Made by a program: the position numbers and the translations under genes. DNA of 64,000 bases from Oleiharenicola sp. (lineage in GTDB: Bacteria > Verrucomicrobiota > Verrucomicrobiia > Opitutales > Opitutaceae), in assembly GCA_025363455.1 (NCBI GenBank), contig JANYDW010000065.1, positions 62,001-126,000 on the forward strand. The letters are read 5' to 3'. The stretch's first letter is position 1. The number at the start of each line of letters is the position of its first letter. Of the stretch, positions 7,931-16,753 are shown one piece after another. The notes under the pieces were generated by a model. The model was not told where the DNA came from. It did no database searches and was given only the letters and a program-made list of their open reading frames with translations.

Positions 7931-9454
7931 ATGCCCCGCTGGTTGAAGTTTTTTCTCCTTATGCTGGTCGTCGCGGGCGTGGGGCTGGCCTCACTTCCGT
8001 GGTGGCTGGGCGCAGTCTTGCGTCCGGTGCTCAATGCCCAAGGCATCACTTTTGACCGCTATGAGCGGATGGGTTATGCCCAGTTCCGGTTGCTCGGCGT
8101 TCGTTTTGCCCGCCCGGGTTTCAATCTGCTCATCACGCAGGTACAAGCCCCCGCGCCGGTGGTCTGGATCGAGCAACGACTGCGGGGGGCCGACCCGGCT
8201 GTCACCGCCGACGGCTGGCAGCTACAACGGATCACGCCGGAATCATCGCCGGCAGAAAAGAAAACCCTCAACGGCCTGCCGGACCTGCAAGACCTGGCCC
8301 GGCGCATCGGTCCGCGATTAATCTTCTGGCTGCCGCGCCTGCAACTTACCGCTGGGGAATTGCGGGGTTTCGGGCCGCCGGTGACGCTGGCCCGCGCCAA
8401 CTGGCAAAATTCCGCGCTCGTCGTCGACGGCCTCCAGCTGGCCGGACAACAACTCGCTTTCACGCTGGCACCGGGTCGGGATGGATCGGTCGTGTTGACG
8501 GCGCAAGCTGCCGGGAACGAAGCCCGCTTTCATCTCATCTGGGCCGGGACGGAAATCAAAGGAGAGGCCATCCTCTGGGACCAGGTGCTGAAACTCACCG
8601 GTCGGTTTCCCGCCCAGGGCTGGCTGCCCTCCGAAGCCTCCGCAGTGGCGGAAAACTGGCGGCTGCCGGCCGCCCGCATAAAATTGGGCGGGCCGTATAC
8701 GCAGGTGCGGGGCGGAGGAAAGCTTAGCTGGCGCGACGGCGCCTTCGACCTGTCGGTTGACGCCCGCGCCGAACCAACCGCCGACACCAAGGTGCCGACC
8801 CTCGAGGCCGCCGCCACCGCGCATGGCAATCTCCGTGAGCTGACCCTGACGGCGCTGCACGTGGACGCTCCTTTCGCCACGGCGCGACTAAGTGCGCCGA
8901 TCACCTTCAGCCTGGATCGTCCCCTCGCCGGCGAGGCCGCCCGACTCAGCGTGCAGGCTGACCTGGCGAAGATGCCTTGGTTCGAAGCGCGCGGAAAAGT
9001 GGACGGCGCGGTCACGGTGTCGGGGGACAGTGTGGTGGCGCGACAGGCGTTTGAACTCAAATTCAGCAATGTCACTTTCGAGGATTTTTTTCTCCACAGC
9101 GCCGAAGCCCATGGCGCGCTGGCCTGGCCTCGCCTGGAAGTGACTCAACTCAAGGCGCAATTGGATCCCGCTACTTCGCTCGAGGCGCATGGGATCGTGA
9201 ACTGGCAGACGCGCGAACTGGTGGACGTGGCCCTGACCGCCAAACTTGCGGCGGCGTCCTTCGCCCGCTGGCTGCCCCGCAGCATGAGGGGGCGCTCAAA
9301 CTTACGGGCCTGCAACGGGCCCCGTGGCATCCGCTCGCCCTCGATGCCACTTGGAAAGGTCAGGCCCGGTCCACGGAAATTGCCGCCCGGATCACGGCCC
9401 AATCCTCGAGCCTCGAGGTCGGCGCCGCGCTCGATGAGCAAGGGGCGCAGGTGA
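7931..9454 (+). CDS. TamB-like (AsmA/TamB superfamily) protein, N-terminal part, frameshifted
   Basis: From ATG 7931 the chain starts MPRWLKFFLLMLVVAGVGL, a single membrane anchor expected to sit in the inner membrane, followed by the long beta-rich periplasmic body typical of TamB-like proteins. The frame is meaningful up to about base 9287. After that it turns into Arg/Pro-rich nonsense, while the +1-numbered frame continues the proper sequence (EGALKLTGLQRAPWHPLALD). One extra G in the GGGGG run at 9288-9292 would join both parts into one protein of about 1200 residues. As written, the product is a truncated anchor portion. Either an assembly error, phase variation at the G-run or a real loss of function would explain it. 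Confidence 0.8.
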   Translation: MPRWLKFFLLMLVVAGVGLASLPWWLGAVLRPVLNAQGITFDRYERMGYAQFRLLGVRFARPGFNLLITQVQAPAPVVWIEQRLRGADPAVTADGWQLQRITPESSPAEKKTLNGLPDLQDLARRIGPRLIFWLPRLQLTAGELRGFGPPVTLARANWQNSALVVDGLQLAGQQLAFTLAPGRDGSVVLTAQAAGNEARFHLIWAGTEIKGEAILWDQVLKLTGRFPAQGWLPSEASAVAENWRLPAARIKLGGPYTQVRGGGKLSWRDGAFDLSVDARAEPTADTKVPTLEAAATAHGNLRELTLTALHVDAPFATARLSAPITFSLDRPLAGEAARLSVQADLAKMPWFEARGKVDGAVTVSGDSVVARQAFELKFSNVTFEDFFLHSAEAHGALAWPRLEVTQLKAQLDPATSLEAHGIVNWQTRELVDVALTAKLAAASFARWLPRSMRGRSNLRACNGPRGIRSPSMPLGKVRPGPRKLPPGSRPNPRASRSAPRSMSKGRR

Positions 9455-11529
9455 CGAAGTTAAGTTTCTCGCCGGGCGGCCAGCCCGCCTGGCATCTCGC
9501 CGCTCCCGCGCAACTCACGTGGTCGCCCGCCTGGCGGGTGAACAACCTGCACCTGTCCGGGCCGGACAGCGGGCTGACCCTCCGAGGCCAGAGTGGGTCG
9601 GCCGGGTCGTGGGAAATCGTCGCCACCAATTTTCCCTCTGTGTGGCTGCAGGACTGGATCACGATCGCCGGTCCCGCCTGGCGGCTGCGCTCCCTGCAAG
9701 CCGCGGGCCACACCGCCGATCATACAGTCGTTTTTGACGCCAACCTTGCCGCGCAAATCGAAATGTCCCCACACCCGGCCGAGGTGAGTCTGGTCGCGCA
9801 CGGCGACAAGGACGGCGTCGCGCTCCAAGACTTCCGCGTCGCCGAAGCGGGACGCGTGCTGACGCAGGCGGGTGGACGGCTTCCCGTGGCGTTGCTGATG
9901 GACCCCGCGCCCCATGTGGTGTTTGACGAGGCCGCCCCGCTGGAATTGACGGCCTCGACCGAGCCGGATTCGCCGCTCTGGGCCTCGCTCACCGCGTATA
10001 CCGGCCTGGAGCTAACCCAGCCGACCGCAAAAATAAACATCAAGCACACGCTGCACCAGCCGATCGGCGAACTGCAGGCCGGCGTCAAGCGTCTGAGCGT
10101 CACGCCGGATAAATTCCGTTTTCCCCTGCCTGATTTCGACGCGCTGGTCCTGGCCCTGCAATTTGGCCGCGAGACGGTGACGGTGACCAAATTCTCCGCG
10201 CAGGTCGATGGCCAGGCGGTCCAGGCCAGCGGGGAGCTGCCCATGGATGACGCCGGCTGGCAGCAATTGTGGCGCGAGCCGGCGAAATTTGATTGGAAGA
10301 AAGCCCGGGCGCGCGTGGAAATCCCCGGGGCGGACCTCGCGCCGCTGGCGCAAAGGTTTCCCCAATTGGTGGCGGCCCAAGGCCGGTTGCGGGCCCAAGT
10401 CGAACTTTCGCCGGGGGGCAAATTTACCGGCGAACTGCACTTGAGCGAGGCGGCCTCCCGGCCCATCCCGGCCTTGGGCTCATTCCAGGACATCACCGCC
10501 GATCTCATTCTCGCCGATGGCGTCATCACCGCCCAGAAGCTTACCGCCAAACTCGGCGGCGAGACCCTGGCGCTCGACGGCACGATCACGCTGGCGCCTG
10601 GCGCGCCGCCCCGTGTCGCGCTCACGCTCAAGGGCACGAACCTGCCTCTGGTGCGGAACACGGGGTTTCTCCTGCGCAGCGATATCGATCTCAAGGCGAC
10701 CACTGATCCCGCGGGCCTCACCCGGCTCAGCGGGGTGTTCACGGTGCGCGACTGCTTCGTGCTGGCAAATCTGAACTTGAACACGCTGCTGCCGGGCGGC
10801 CGGCGCGGGGTAGCGCTCCAGCCGCCCTATTTTGCCGTGCCGGTCGGACCATTCCGACGCTGGCCGCTCGCCGTCGAGATCCGGGCCCCGGGTGTGGTGC
10901 GGGTGCGCACGACGGTGTACAACGGCGTGGCGTCCGGTTCCTTCCAGCTCGGCGGCACGCTGGGCGAACCGCGGGCGGTCGGGCAACTGACCGTCGACCA
11001 AGGCCAGGTCCTGTTCCCTTTTGCATCCTTCAAGGTGCAGCAGGGCGCCGTGCGCCTGCGCGAGGCCGATCCGTTCCACGCGGTGGTCAGCCTCAATGCC
11101 ACATCGCAGCGCCGCGACTACCAGATGCGGCTCGAGGTCACCGGCGAATTGCCCACGCCGAATATCTTGATTACCTCGACCCCTGCACTCGAGGCCGCCG
11201 ACGTGCTGCTGATGGTCATGACCGGCCAGGCGCCCGCCGGCGATACGGCCACCAGTGCTACTGGCTCGAGCGGGCAGAGGTTTGCGCTGCTCGGCGCCTA
11301 TCTCAGCCGCGGCCTGTTCCAAGACCTCGGCTTTAGCGGCGAGGATCGGCTGGAAGTTTCCGCCGGGGAACACATCTCCCGGTCGGGGCGGGAAACCTAC
11401 GAATTCGAATACAAGCTGGGCGAACGCTGGTCGCTGACCGGCGAGTATGACGAGTTCGACGCCTATAACGCGGGTCTGAAATGGCGCGTTTACACCGAGG
11501 AGGGCACGCCGCTTGCAAAGAAAAAATAA
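9451..11529 (+). CDS. TamB-like protein, C-terminal part carrying the TamB (DUF490) domain
   Basis: This frame continues the protein begun at 7931; meaningful coding extends back to about 9290, and the GTG at 9451 is only the first possible start within it. The last 350 or so residues match the TamB C-terminal domain: repeated beta strands, the segment around RVRTTVYNGVASGSFQLGG, the ADVLLMVMTGQAPAG stretch and the end with YKLGERWSLTGEYDEFDAYN. TamB spans the periplasm and works with an Omp85 protein of the TamA type in moving lipids or inserting outer-membrane proteins. The Omp85 gene follows directly, separated only by a repeat element, which supports the pairing. Confidence 0.85.
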   Translation: MTKLSFSPGGQPAWHLAAPAQLTWSPAWRVNNLHLSGPDSGLTLRGQSGSAGSWEIVATNFPSVWLQDWITIAGPAWRLRSLQAAGHTADHTVVFDANLAAQIEMSPHPAEVSLVAHGDKDGVALQDFRVAEAGRVLTQAGGRLPVALLMDPAPHVVFDEAAPLELTASTEPDSPLWASLTAYTGLELTQPTAKINIKHTLHQPIGELQAGVKRLSVTPDKFRFPLPDFDALVLALQFGRETVTVTKFSAQVDGQAVQASGELPMDDAGWQQLWREPAKFDWKKARARVEIPGADLAPLAQRFPQLVAAQGRLRAQVELSPGGKFTGELHLSEAASRPIPALGSFQDITADLILADGVITAQKLTAKLGGETLALDGTITLAPGAPPRVALTLKGTNLPLVRNTGFLLRSDIDLKATTDPAGLTRLSGVFTVRDCFVLANLNLNTLLPGGRRGVALQPPYFAVPVGPFRRWPLAVEIRAPGVVRVRTTVYNGVASGSFQLGGTLGEPRAVGQLTVDQGQVLFPFASFKVQQGAVRLREADPFHAVVSLNATSQRRDYQMRLEVTGELPTPNILITSTPALEAADVLLMVMTGQAPAGDTATSATGSSGQRFALLGAYLSRGLFQDLGFSGEDRLEVSAGEHISRSGRETYEFEYKLGERWSLTGEYDEFDAYNAGLKWRVYTEEGTPLAKKK

Positions 11530-11652
11530 CTGTAGGGCGGGATCGCTGATCCCGCCGAGGTGGTCGCCGATTTCCATATCGGCGACAGGGCGTCGGTGTG
11601 GAAACCGACGCCCACCCGTTCAAAACGCGGGATCGGCGATCCCGCGCTACAG
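11530..11652. repeat. Compound palindromic element (four hairpin arms)
   Basis: The outer arms start CTGTAGGGCGGGATCGCTG and end GATCCCGCGCTACAG. Inside are two more hairpins, TCGCCGAT..ATCGGCGA (11564-11585) and GGCGTCGG..CCGACGCC (11589-11612). The word GGCGGGATCGCTGATCCCGCC also occurs near 60399, and close variants occur near 29649 and 63623. The element fills the gap between the TamB-like stop and the Omp85 start. Confidence 0.8.
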
Positions 11653-11671
11653 ATCTTTCGTCCTGCTGGCG

Positions 11672-13717
11672 ATGCTTCTGGCCTGCCTTCTGTCCCTCTC
11701 CGCCGCGGACCTCCACGTCAAGGGGCTCGGCCTGTTTGATAACCACGCGGCGGAACAAAAAATAAAATTACTCCTGGGCGGGCAGTCCAGTGCCACCGTG
11801 AATGCCAACGCGCTCGAGGATGCGGCCTTGGTGCTGGTTTCCGAACTGAATCGCGAAGGCTATCTTGAACCGGTGCTGACCGTGAAAGCCACGCTGGCCG
11901 ACAGCCGGGTCGTGGAGCATACCCTCAATGCCCAGCTCGAACCCCCGCTGCCCCGGCCCCTGGAAGCCACGTCCGTCATGCTGCACGTCGCCAAGGGCCG
12001 CCGGTTCACCCTGCGGGAAATCACCTTCACCGGCTTGCTGGCCATGACCGAAAAGGATGCCCGCACCTTCTTTGTCGGCGAGGTCACCCTGCTTCCCCTC
12101 GCCGCGGAACGAATCTATTCGCCCGGCCGCCTGCAAGGTTCTGCGGACAACCTGGAGGAAGCCCTGCGCCGGCTGGGTTATGCCGAGGCCGAGGTCACCG
12201 CCGACCAGCCGCAGGTTGACCGGGCGAGTGGCGATGTCCGCGTCAAAATCAATGTGCAGCAAGGCCCGCAGTGGGTCGTCACTGCTCTGCACTACGAGAT
12301 CGCCGATGGCAGCGCGCCACCGGACAACGTTGCCAGCGAGCGCGGAGGTCAGCTTTGGACCGCCCTCTGGCGCCAGGACACCGCGACGGCCATCCGCCGC
12401 TGGTACTACGCCCGGGGTCATCCCGATGTGCAGATCAAACTCCATGCAGACACCACGCCGGCCGCGGACGGCATCCGGCCCGTGACGGCCCTGGCTCAGG
12501 TGGTGCCAGGGCCGGAGGTGCGGGTCGGCGAGGTTCGCTTCACCGGCAACACCCATACCCACGACGCCACGCTGCGGCGCCTCGTGCGCAGCCAGCCCGG
12601 GACACCGCTCAATCCGATCCGGTTCAACGACAGCCAAGCCCGCATCTCCCAGCTCGGGGTCTTTCGCAGCGTCGATTTGCGCTATGATCCGGCGGACGCC
12701 ACCACGCGCGACGCCGTCTTTGACCTGGTCGAGGGCCGGCGACAGGAGGTCAACCTGCTGGCTGGCTATGGCAGCTATGATCAGCTGCGCGGCGGCGTGG
12801 AATGGCGGCACTATAATCTCTTCGGCCGCGCGCACACCGACAGCCTCAAGCTCGTGCAATCCATGAAGGGGTCGGAGGGTGACTATACCTACACGGTGCC
12901 AGCCTTGTTCGGCACGTTGACGGATGGCAGCGCGCGGCTGTTTGGCTGGCGCCGGGAGGAATTTTCCTTCGTCAACGAGGAGTATGGCGCCAACGTCTCC
13001 CTGCTCTGGCCGTTGCGCAGGCTGGGGCTGGCCATCACGACCGGCTATACTTTCAAGCATCTGCGCACCGCCAATAACGAACTCGGCACCCGGGCCACCG
13101 ACCAGAACCAGGCCGATGTCGCCAGCATCGACCTAGGGATCGTCCGTGATCGGCGCGACAACCCGCTGCGCCCCCGCAAAGGCTACAAGTTGAGCTTGCA
13201 AGCCGAGCTGGCCAACCGCGCGCTCGGCGGCGAAGTGGTCTACCAGCAATTGGTTTTTGGTGCGTCCTATCACACCCCGTGGGGCACCGGCCGCTGGGTC
13301 CATGCCGGCTATTCCCAAGGGGTGGTGACCACGTTCGGTTCCGATGATTCCAACCTGCCGGTCAGCGTCCGCTTTTATCCCGGGGGCGATGGCTCGATTC
13401 GTGGCTATCGGAAGGGCCAGGCGGCGCCCCGCGATGCCGCCGGGCTCTTGGTGGGGGCGAAATCTTACGCGCAGTTCAACCTCGAGTTCGAACAGGCCCT
13501 GACCAGCACGTGGTCGGTCGTGGTGTTTGGCGATGCGCTCGGCACGGCCGCAAATCTGAAGGATTATCCTTTTTCTGAAAAACTATTCTCCGCCGGCCTG
13601 GGTTTCCGCTACCAGACCATCATTGGCCCCGTGCGGCTGGAGTACGGACACAACCTCAATCCCCGGCCGCTCGATCCCTCGGGAACCGTGCTGTTCTCCA
13701 TCGGGTTTCCGTTCTGA
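11672..13717 (+). CDS. Omp85-family outer-membrane protein (TamA/BamA type)
   Basis: From ATG 11672 the protein has 681 residues. A short hydrophobic leader (MLLACLLSLSAA) precedes several POTRA-like repeats in about the first 300 residues, for example FTLREITFTGLL and VRVGEVRFTGNTHTHDATL. The rest is a 16-strand-type barrel with the hallmark loop-6 motif SIRGYRKGQ and a C-terminal phenylalanine (FSIGFPF), the usual outer-membrane targeting signal. It should insert substrates into, or connect TamB to, the outer membrane. The leader lacks the usual basic n-region: a palindromic element ends just 19 bases before this ATG and may have replaced the original start. A TTG at 11513, overlapping the TamB stop, would read through the repeat and seems less likely. 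Confidence 0.88.
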   Translation: MLLACLLSLSAADLHVKGLGLFDNHAAEQKIKLLLGGQSSATVNANALEDAALVLVSELNREGYLEPVLTVKATLADSRVVEHTLNAQLEPPLPRPLEATSVMLHVAKGRRFTLREITFTGLLAMTEKDARTFFVGEVTLLPLAAERIYSPGRLQGSADNLEEALRRLGYAEAEVTADQPQVDRASGDVRVKINVQQGPQWVVTALHYEIADGSAPPDNVASERGGQLWTALWRQDTATAIRRWYYARGHPDVQIKLHADTTPAADGIRPVTALAQVVPGPEVRVGEVRFTGNTHTHDATLRRLVRSQPGTPLNPIRFNDSQARISQLGVFRSVDLRYDPADATTRDAVFDLVEGRRQEVNLLAGYGSYDQLRGGVEWRHYNLFGRAHTDSLKLVQSMKGSEGDYTYTVPALFGTLTDGSARLFGWRREEFSFVNEEYGANVSLLWPLRRLGLAITTGYTFKHLRTANNELGTRATDQNQADVASIDLGIVRDRRDNPLRPRKGYKLSLQAELANRALGGEVVYQQLVFGASYHTPWGTGRWVHAGYSQGVVTTFGSDDSNLPVSVRFYPGGDGSIRGYRKGQAAPRDAAGLLVGAKSYAQFNLEFEQALTSTWSVVVFGDALGTAANLKDYPFSEKLFSAGLGFRYQTIIGPVRLEYGHNLNPRPLDPSGTVLFSIGFPF

Positions 13718-13736
13718 GGCGGGTGGCCGTTAAACT

Positions 13737-13795
13737 GTGGGAGCGAGCTTGCTCGCGATTCGTCCGCCGAACATCGCGAGCAAGCTCGTTCCCAC
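13737..13795. repeat. Palindromic element with 23-bp arms
   Basis: Arms at 13737-13759 and 13773-13795 pair with a single mismatch (GTGGGAGCGAGC on the left). It lies in the 202-base gap after the Omp85 gene and may end its transcript. Nothing else stands out before the next start codon. Confidence 0.75.
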
Positions 13796-13919
13796 CTCAA
13801 GCCACGCAACGGTGGAAGCCGCTGTTCGCCTCACTCTACCGTATGCTGCGGCGCGGCCTTGCCTTTGGAAGGGAGGCCGGTCTGATGACTGCGCCCCGCC
13901 ACCCCACCCCGATTATTCC

Positions 13920-15218
13920 ATGAGTTCCCCCGCTCCCGCGCCCGTCCGTAATCCCTGGTCCTGGGTTCCCAGCTCGTATCTGTCCGAAGGCATTCCCTTC
14001 GCCATGGTCATCTGGGTCGCCGGCACGATGTTCAAGGACCTGGGCCATACCGACAGCCAGATCACGCTCGCCACGGCGAGCATCGGCATCGCCTGGTCGC
14101 TCAAGCCCCTGTGGGCCGCCTTCCTCGACATGTACCGGACGAAGAAATTCTTCGTCCTCGCGATGGAGCTCCTGATCGCCCTCCTGCTCTGCGGCATTGC
14201 CGTCTGCCTGCCGCTGCCCAACTATTTCCAGATCACGATCGCCGTCCTCTGGGTGATCGCCTTCTCCTCCGCGACGCAGGACATCTGCGTGGACGGCATC
14301 TACATCACCTCGCTCAGCGAGAAACTACAGGCCGCTTTCATCGGCGTGCAGGGAGTGTTCTGGCAGACCGGCCGGTTGTTCGGCACGGCGCTGATCGTGT
14401 GGACCGCCGGTTCGCTCAAGGAAGATCACGGGATGTCGGCCACCGCCGCGTGGGGCTGGGCGCTGGGACTCTCCGCGGTGACGCTCATCGGCCTCGCCGT
14501 CTATCACTGGTTCATCCTGCCCACTGGTTCGATCGTGGAGCGGCCCAAGAGCGTCGGCGAGATCGCCACGACCTTCGGCGACTCCTTTGTCGATTTTTTC
14601 CGGAAGGAGAAAATCTGGGGCATGTTGCTTTTCGTGCTGCTCTACCGCTGCTCGGAGGGCCTGCTGCTGGTCGAAGGCCCGCTGTTTTTGCAGGCCACGA
14701 CAGACGCGGGCGGCATCGGCCTGAGCCTGAAGGAAAAGGGCATCATCGACGGCACCATCAGCACCATCGTCAGCCTGGGCGCGGGCCTGCTGGGCGGCGC
14801 GTTCATGTCCAAAAATGGCCTGAAGCGAAACACCCTGTTCTTCATGGCCCTGTGCCTGAACTTGCCGCACATCACCTTCGTGATCATGTCGCAGCTGGCC
14901 GGCCCCGGCCACGGGCTCTCGCTCTGGACCGTCGGCACCCTCGTCACCGTCGAGAAGTTTGGCTACAGCTTCGGCATGGTGGCCAACATGCTCTACATGA
15001 TGCAGCAGATCTCGCCGGGCAGATACCAGATGACGCACTACGCGTTCGCCAATTCGCTGATGAACCTGATGCTCGTGCCGACCCAGATGATCAGTGGCCC
15101 GCTGGCGGATCACTTTGGCTACAAGAGCTATTTCATCATCGTGATGTTCGCCGCCATCCCTTCGCTGCTCGGATCGTGGTTCGCGCCCTTCCCGCGCAAG
15201 ATCGAGACGGACAAGTAA
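13920..15218 (+). CDS. AmpG-like (PAT family) major facilitator transporter
   Basis: A 432-residue inner-membrane protein with about twelve hydrophobic segments. The start MSSPAPAPVRNPWSWVPSSY at 13920 was chosen because upstream in-frame codons fall in the palindrome. Family signatures are YLSEGIPFAMV in helix 1, WSLKPLWAAFLD after helix 2 and FSSATQDICVDG between helices 4 and 5, which match AmpG and the related peptide/acetyl-CoA transporter group. AmpG brings anhydromuropeptides from the periplasm into the cytoplasm for cell-wall recycling. The substrate here is not proven. A paralogue lies at 36971-38245. Confidence 0.85.
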   Translation: MSSPAPAPVRNPWSWVPSSYLSEGIPFAMVIWVAGTMFKDLGHTDSQITLATASIGIAWSLKPLWAAFLDMYRTKKFFVLAMELLIALLLCGIAVCLPLPNYFQITIAVLWVIAFSSATQDICVDGIYITSLSEKLQAAFIGVQGVFWQTGRLFGTALIVWTAGSLKEDHGMSATAAWGWALGLSAVTLIGLAVYHWFILPTGSIVERPKSVGEIATTFGDSFVDFFRKEKIWGMLLFVLLYRCSEGLLLVEGPLFLQATTDAGGIGLSLKEKGIIDGTISTIVSLGAGLLGGAFMSKNGLKRNTLFFMALCLNLPHITFVIMSQLAGPGHGLSLWTVGTLVTVEKFGYSFGMVANMLYMMQQISPGRYQMTHYAFANSLMNLMLVPTQMISGPLADHFGYKSYFIIVMFAAIPSLLGSWFAPFPRKIETDK

Positions 15219-15236
15219 GCCCGGCGGTCCGGTCGG

Positions 15237-15983
15237 TTACTTGGCCGCGGGCGCAGGAACGGGCGCCGGCTTGCTGCGCAGCTTCAGGTTTGCCTTGGCG
15301 ACCTTGTCCTCGACTTTGAAATGCAACTCCTGCCCGGAATTTTCCCCGATGTAATCGATGCAGGAGGAACCCAGGGCCGCCAGATAGGGGGCGAGGGTAT
15401 TCTTGGTGTCCACGATGGTGGCTTTGATGTTCCACATCTCCTCGCCCTTGCGCGCGGGGGCCCCGGGCCGGTTCGGGTCGGGCGCGGTCACGGCTTCACG
15501 GGCGCTGAGCTCAATGAATTTATCAAACACCACCACCGCCTTGGAGTTGGTGGAGGGCAACGTCGTGAGCATGGGCCCGAGCAGCAAACTGGTGTTTTGC
15601 TCGGTGACGATGTTGATGTGGCCCTGGCCCACCCCGTAGGTGTAAGTGATGATTGAATCCGGTTTGACCCCGCGGGGGGCCTCATAAAGCCCCCGAGCCG
15701 CCAGCGTTTCCTTGATCGTGGCGAGCGCCATAACCTGCAGCTCCACATCCACACCTCCGCTGGGATCAATCACATCGAGCTCGTAAGACTGGCCGATTTG
15801 CTTCCGGGGATTGCTGATCGAATCAATTGTCACCTGGTGGACGGTCTGGCAACCCGCGCCCAAGCATGCGGCCAGCAGTCCCAGCGCGAACCAGCCGCGG
15901 CCGGTGAGTCCGGCCCGGGCGGCCTCCCGGCTGTTCTCCTGGCGCGACGGCGGTCCCGATGATTGTGACCGCGTGTTTTTCAC
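15237..15983 (-). CDS. Lipoprotein, distal gene of four-gene lipoprotein operon
   Basis: A 248-residue predicted lipoprotein with an unusually long basic n-region, then FALGLLAACLGAGC with the lipidated Cys near residue 45. It begins at GTG 15983, and the GTGA overlaps the stop of the gene upstream, so the two are translationally coupled. Residues after the Cys (QTVHQVTIDSISN) echo the mature N-termini of the next two lipoproteins (TTYVLQVDAISQ and ATYTVQVDAISQ). This makes it a diverged third paralogue with shared GLYEAP and FIELSARE motifs. The tail is rich in Lys, Pro and Ala. Function unknown; probably attached to the inner leaflet of the outer membrane. Confidence 0.8.
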   Translation of the reverse strand: MKNTRSQSSGPPSRQENSREAARAGLTGRGWFALGLLAACLGAGCQTVHQVTIDSISNPRKQIGQSYELDVIDPSGGVDVELQVMALATIKETLAARGLYEAPRGVKPDSIITYTYGVGQGHINIVTEQNTSLLLGPMLTTLPSTNSKAVVVFDKFIELSAREAVTAPDPNRPGAPARKGEEMWNIKATIVDTKNTLAPYLAALGSSCIDYIGENSGQELHFKVEDKVAKANLKLRSKPAPVPAPAAK

Positions 15984-16714
15984 ATGCCTTTCTTGATGAA
16001 CTTCACCGTGTCGTCATTCTCGCTGACGGACACGGCTTTTTCCTGCTTGGTGTTCGTGCCGATGTACTCCGCCGTGGCCGAGGCCAGGATCGGCATGTAT
16101 TTTCTAAGCTCATTGCTTGGATCCTCGGCCGAGACGTTGACGCTCCAGACTTCGGGTGCCGGCCGCCCCTCCACGGCTTCACGGTTCTCCCGGGCCGAGA
16201 TCTTCAAGTATTTTTCGTAAACGACCACCGGTTCGGCCTCCTCCTGCCAGCCGGCGATTTTGCCGATCGGCTGACCTGCGCCGCCGCTGATCGGCATGAA
16301 GAGCCTGCTGCCGTTGGGTGAGCGATCCGCCAGTGGCTTGGGTTGGCTCACCGTGAGGACGATGATTGGCTTGATCACGGTCTGATACTTCATGCGCGGT
16401 GTTTCCATCCCGTAATCGATGTCGATGATCAAGTCGGCGCTTTCGGCCGAAGGGGCTTCATAGAGACCCTTGCCCGAGAGCGCGGTCTTGATGTAAGCCG
16501 ACACCTCGTTGTAGCGCAGGCTGTCATCGGCCACGCTGGGATTGCGCGAACGCACCCGGTAAGACTTCGGTTCCGCGGCCTGGGCGACTTGACCCGTCTG
16601 GCTGATGGCGTCCACTTGGAGAACATAGGTGGTCGATTTGCAACCGGCCCACAGCAGTAAGGCCGCCGCGAACAAGCTCTTGGTGGGCAGGGGTGACTGG
16701 GGCTGGGGATGCAT
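15980..16714 (-). CDS. Lipoprotein paralogue, middle copy
   Basis: A 244-residue predicted lipoprotein: MHPQPQSPLPTKSLFAAALLLWAGC is a signal peptide with a lipobox-like LLWAGC. The mature part is clearly homologous to the product of 16754-17506. Both share SLRYNEVS/SLRYKEVS, KTALSGKGLYEAP/KTALSGKGMYEAP, ADLIIDIDYGM, VYEKYLKISAREN, EVWSVNVSAED, LRKYMPILASATAEYIGTN and a Lys-Lys-Gly-Met C-terminus. The pattern suggests a folded domain of about 220 residues related in style to DUF4136-like lipoproteins, though I cannot assign a family. It lies 39 bases downstream of its paralogue, in the same operon. Confidence 0.82.
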   Translation of the reverse strand: MHPQPQSPLPTKSLFAAALLLWAGCKSTTYVLQVDAISQTGQVAQAAEPKSYRVRSRNPSVADDSLRYNEVSAYIKTALSGKGLYEAPSAESADLIIDIDYGMETPRMKYQTVIKPIIVLTVSQPKPLADRSPNGSRLFMPISGGAGQPIGKIAGWQEEAEPVVVYEKYLKISARENREAVEGRPAPEVWSVNVSAEDPSNELRKYMPILASATAEYIGTNTKQEKAVSVSENDDTVKFIKKGM

Positions 16715-16753
16715 CGCGCGGAATGGTGGGCGGTTTCGCAGATGATTGCGGAA

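Noticed and set aside
11513-11671. N-terminal extension of the Omp85 protein from TTG 11513
   Set aside because: The extra residues would be translated repeat sequence rich in Arg and Pro ahead of the hydrophobic leader; kept only as an alternative.
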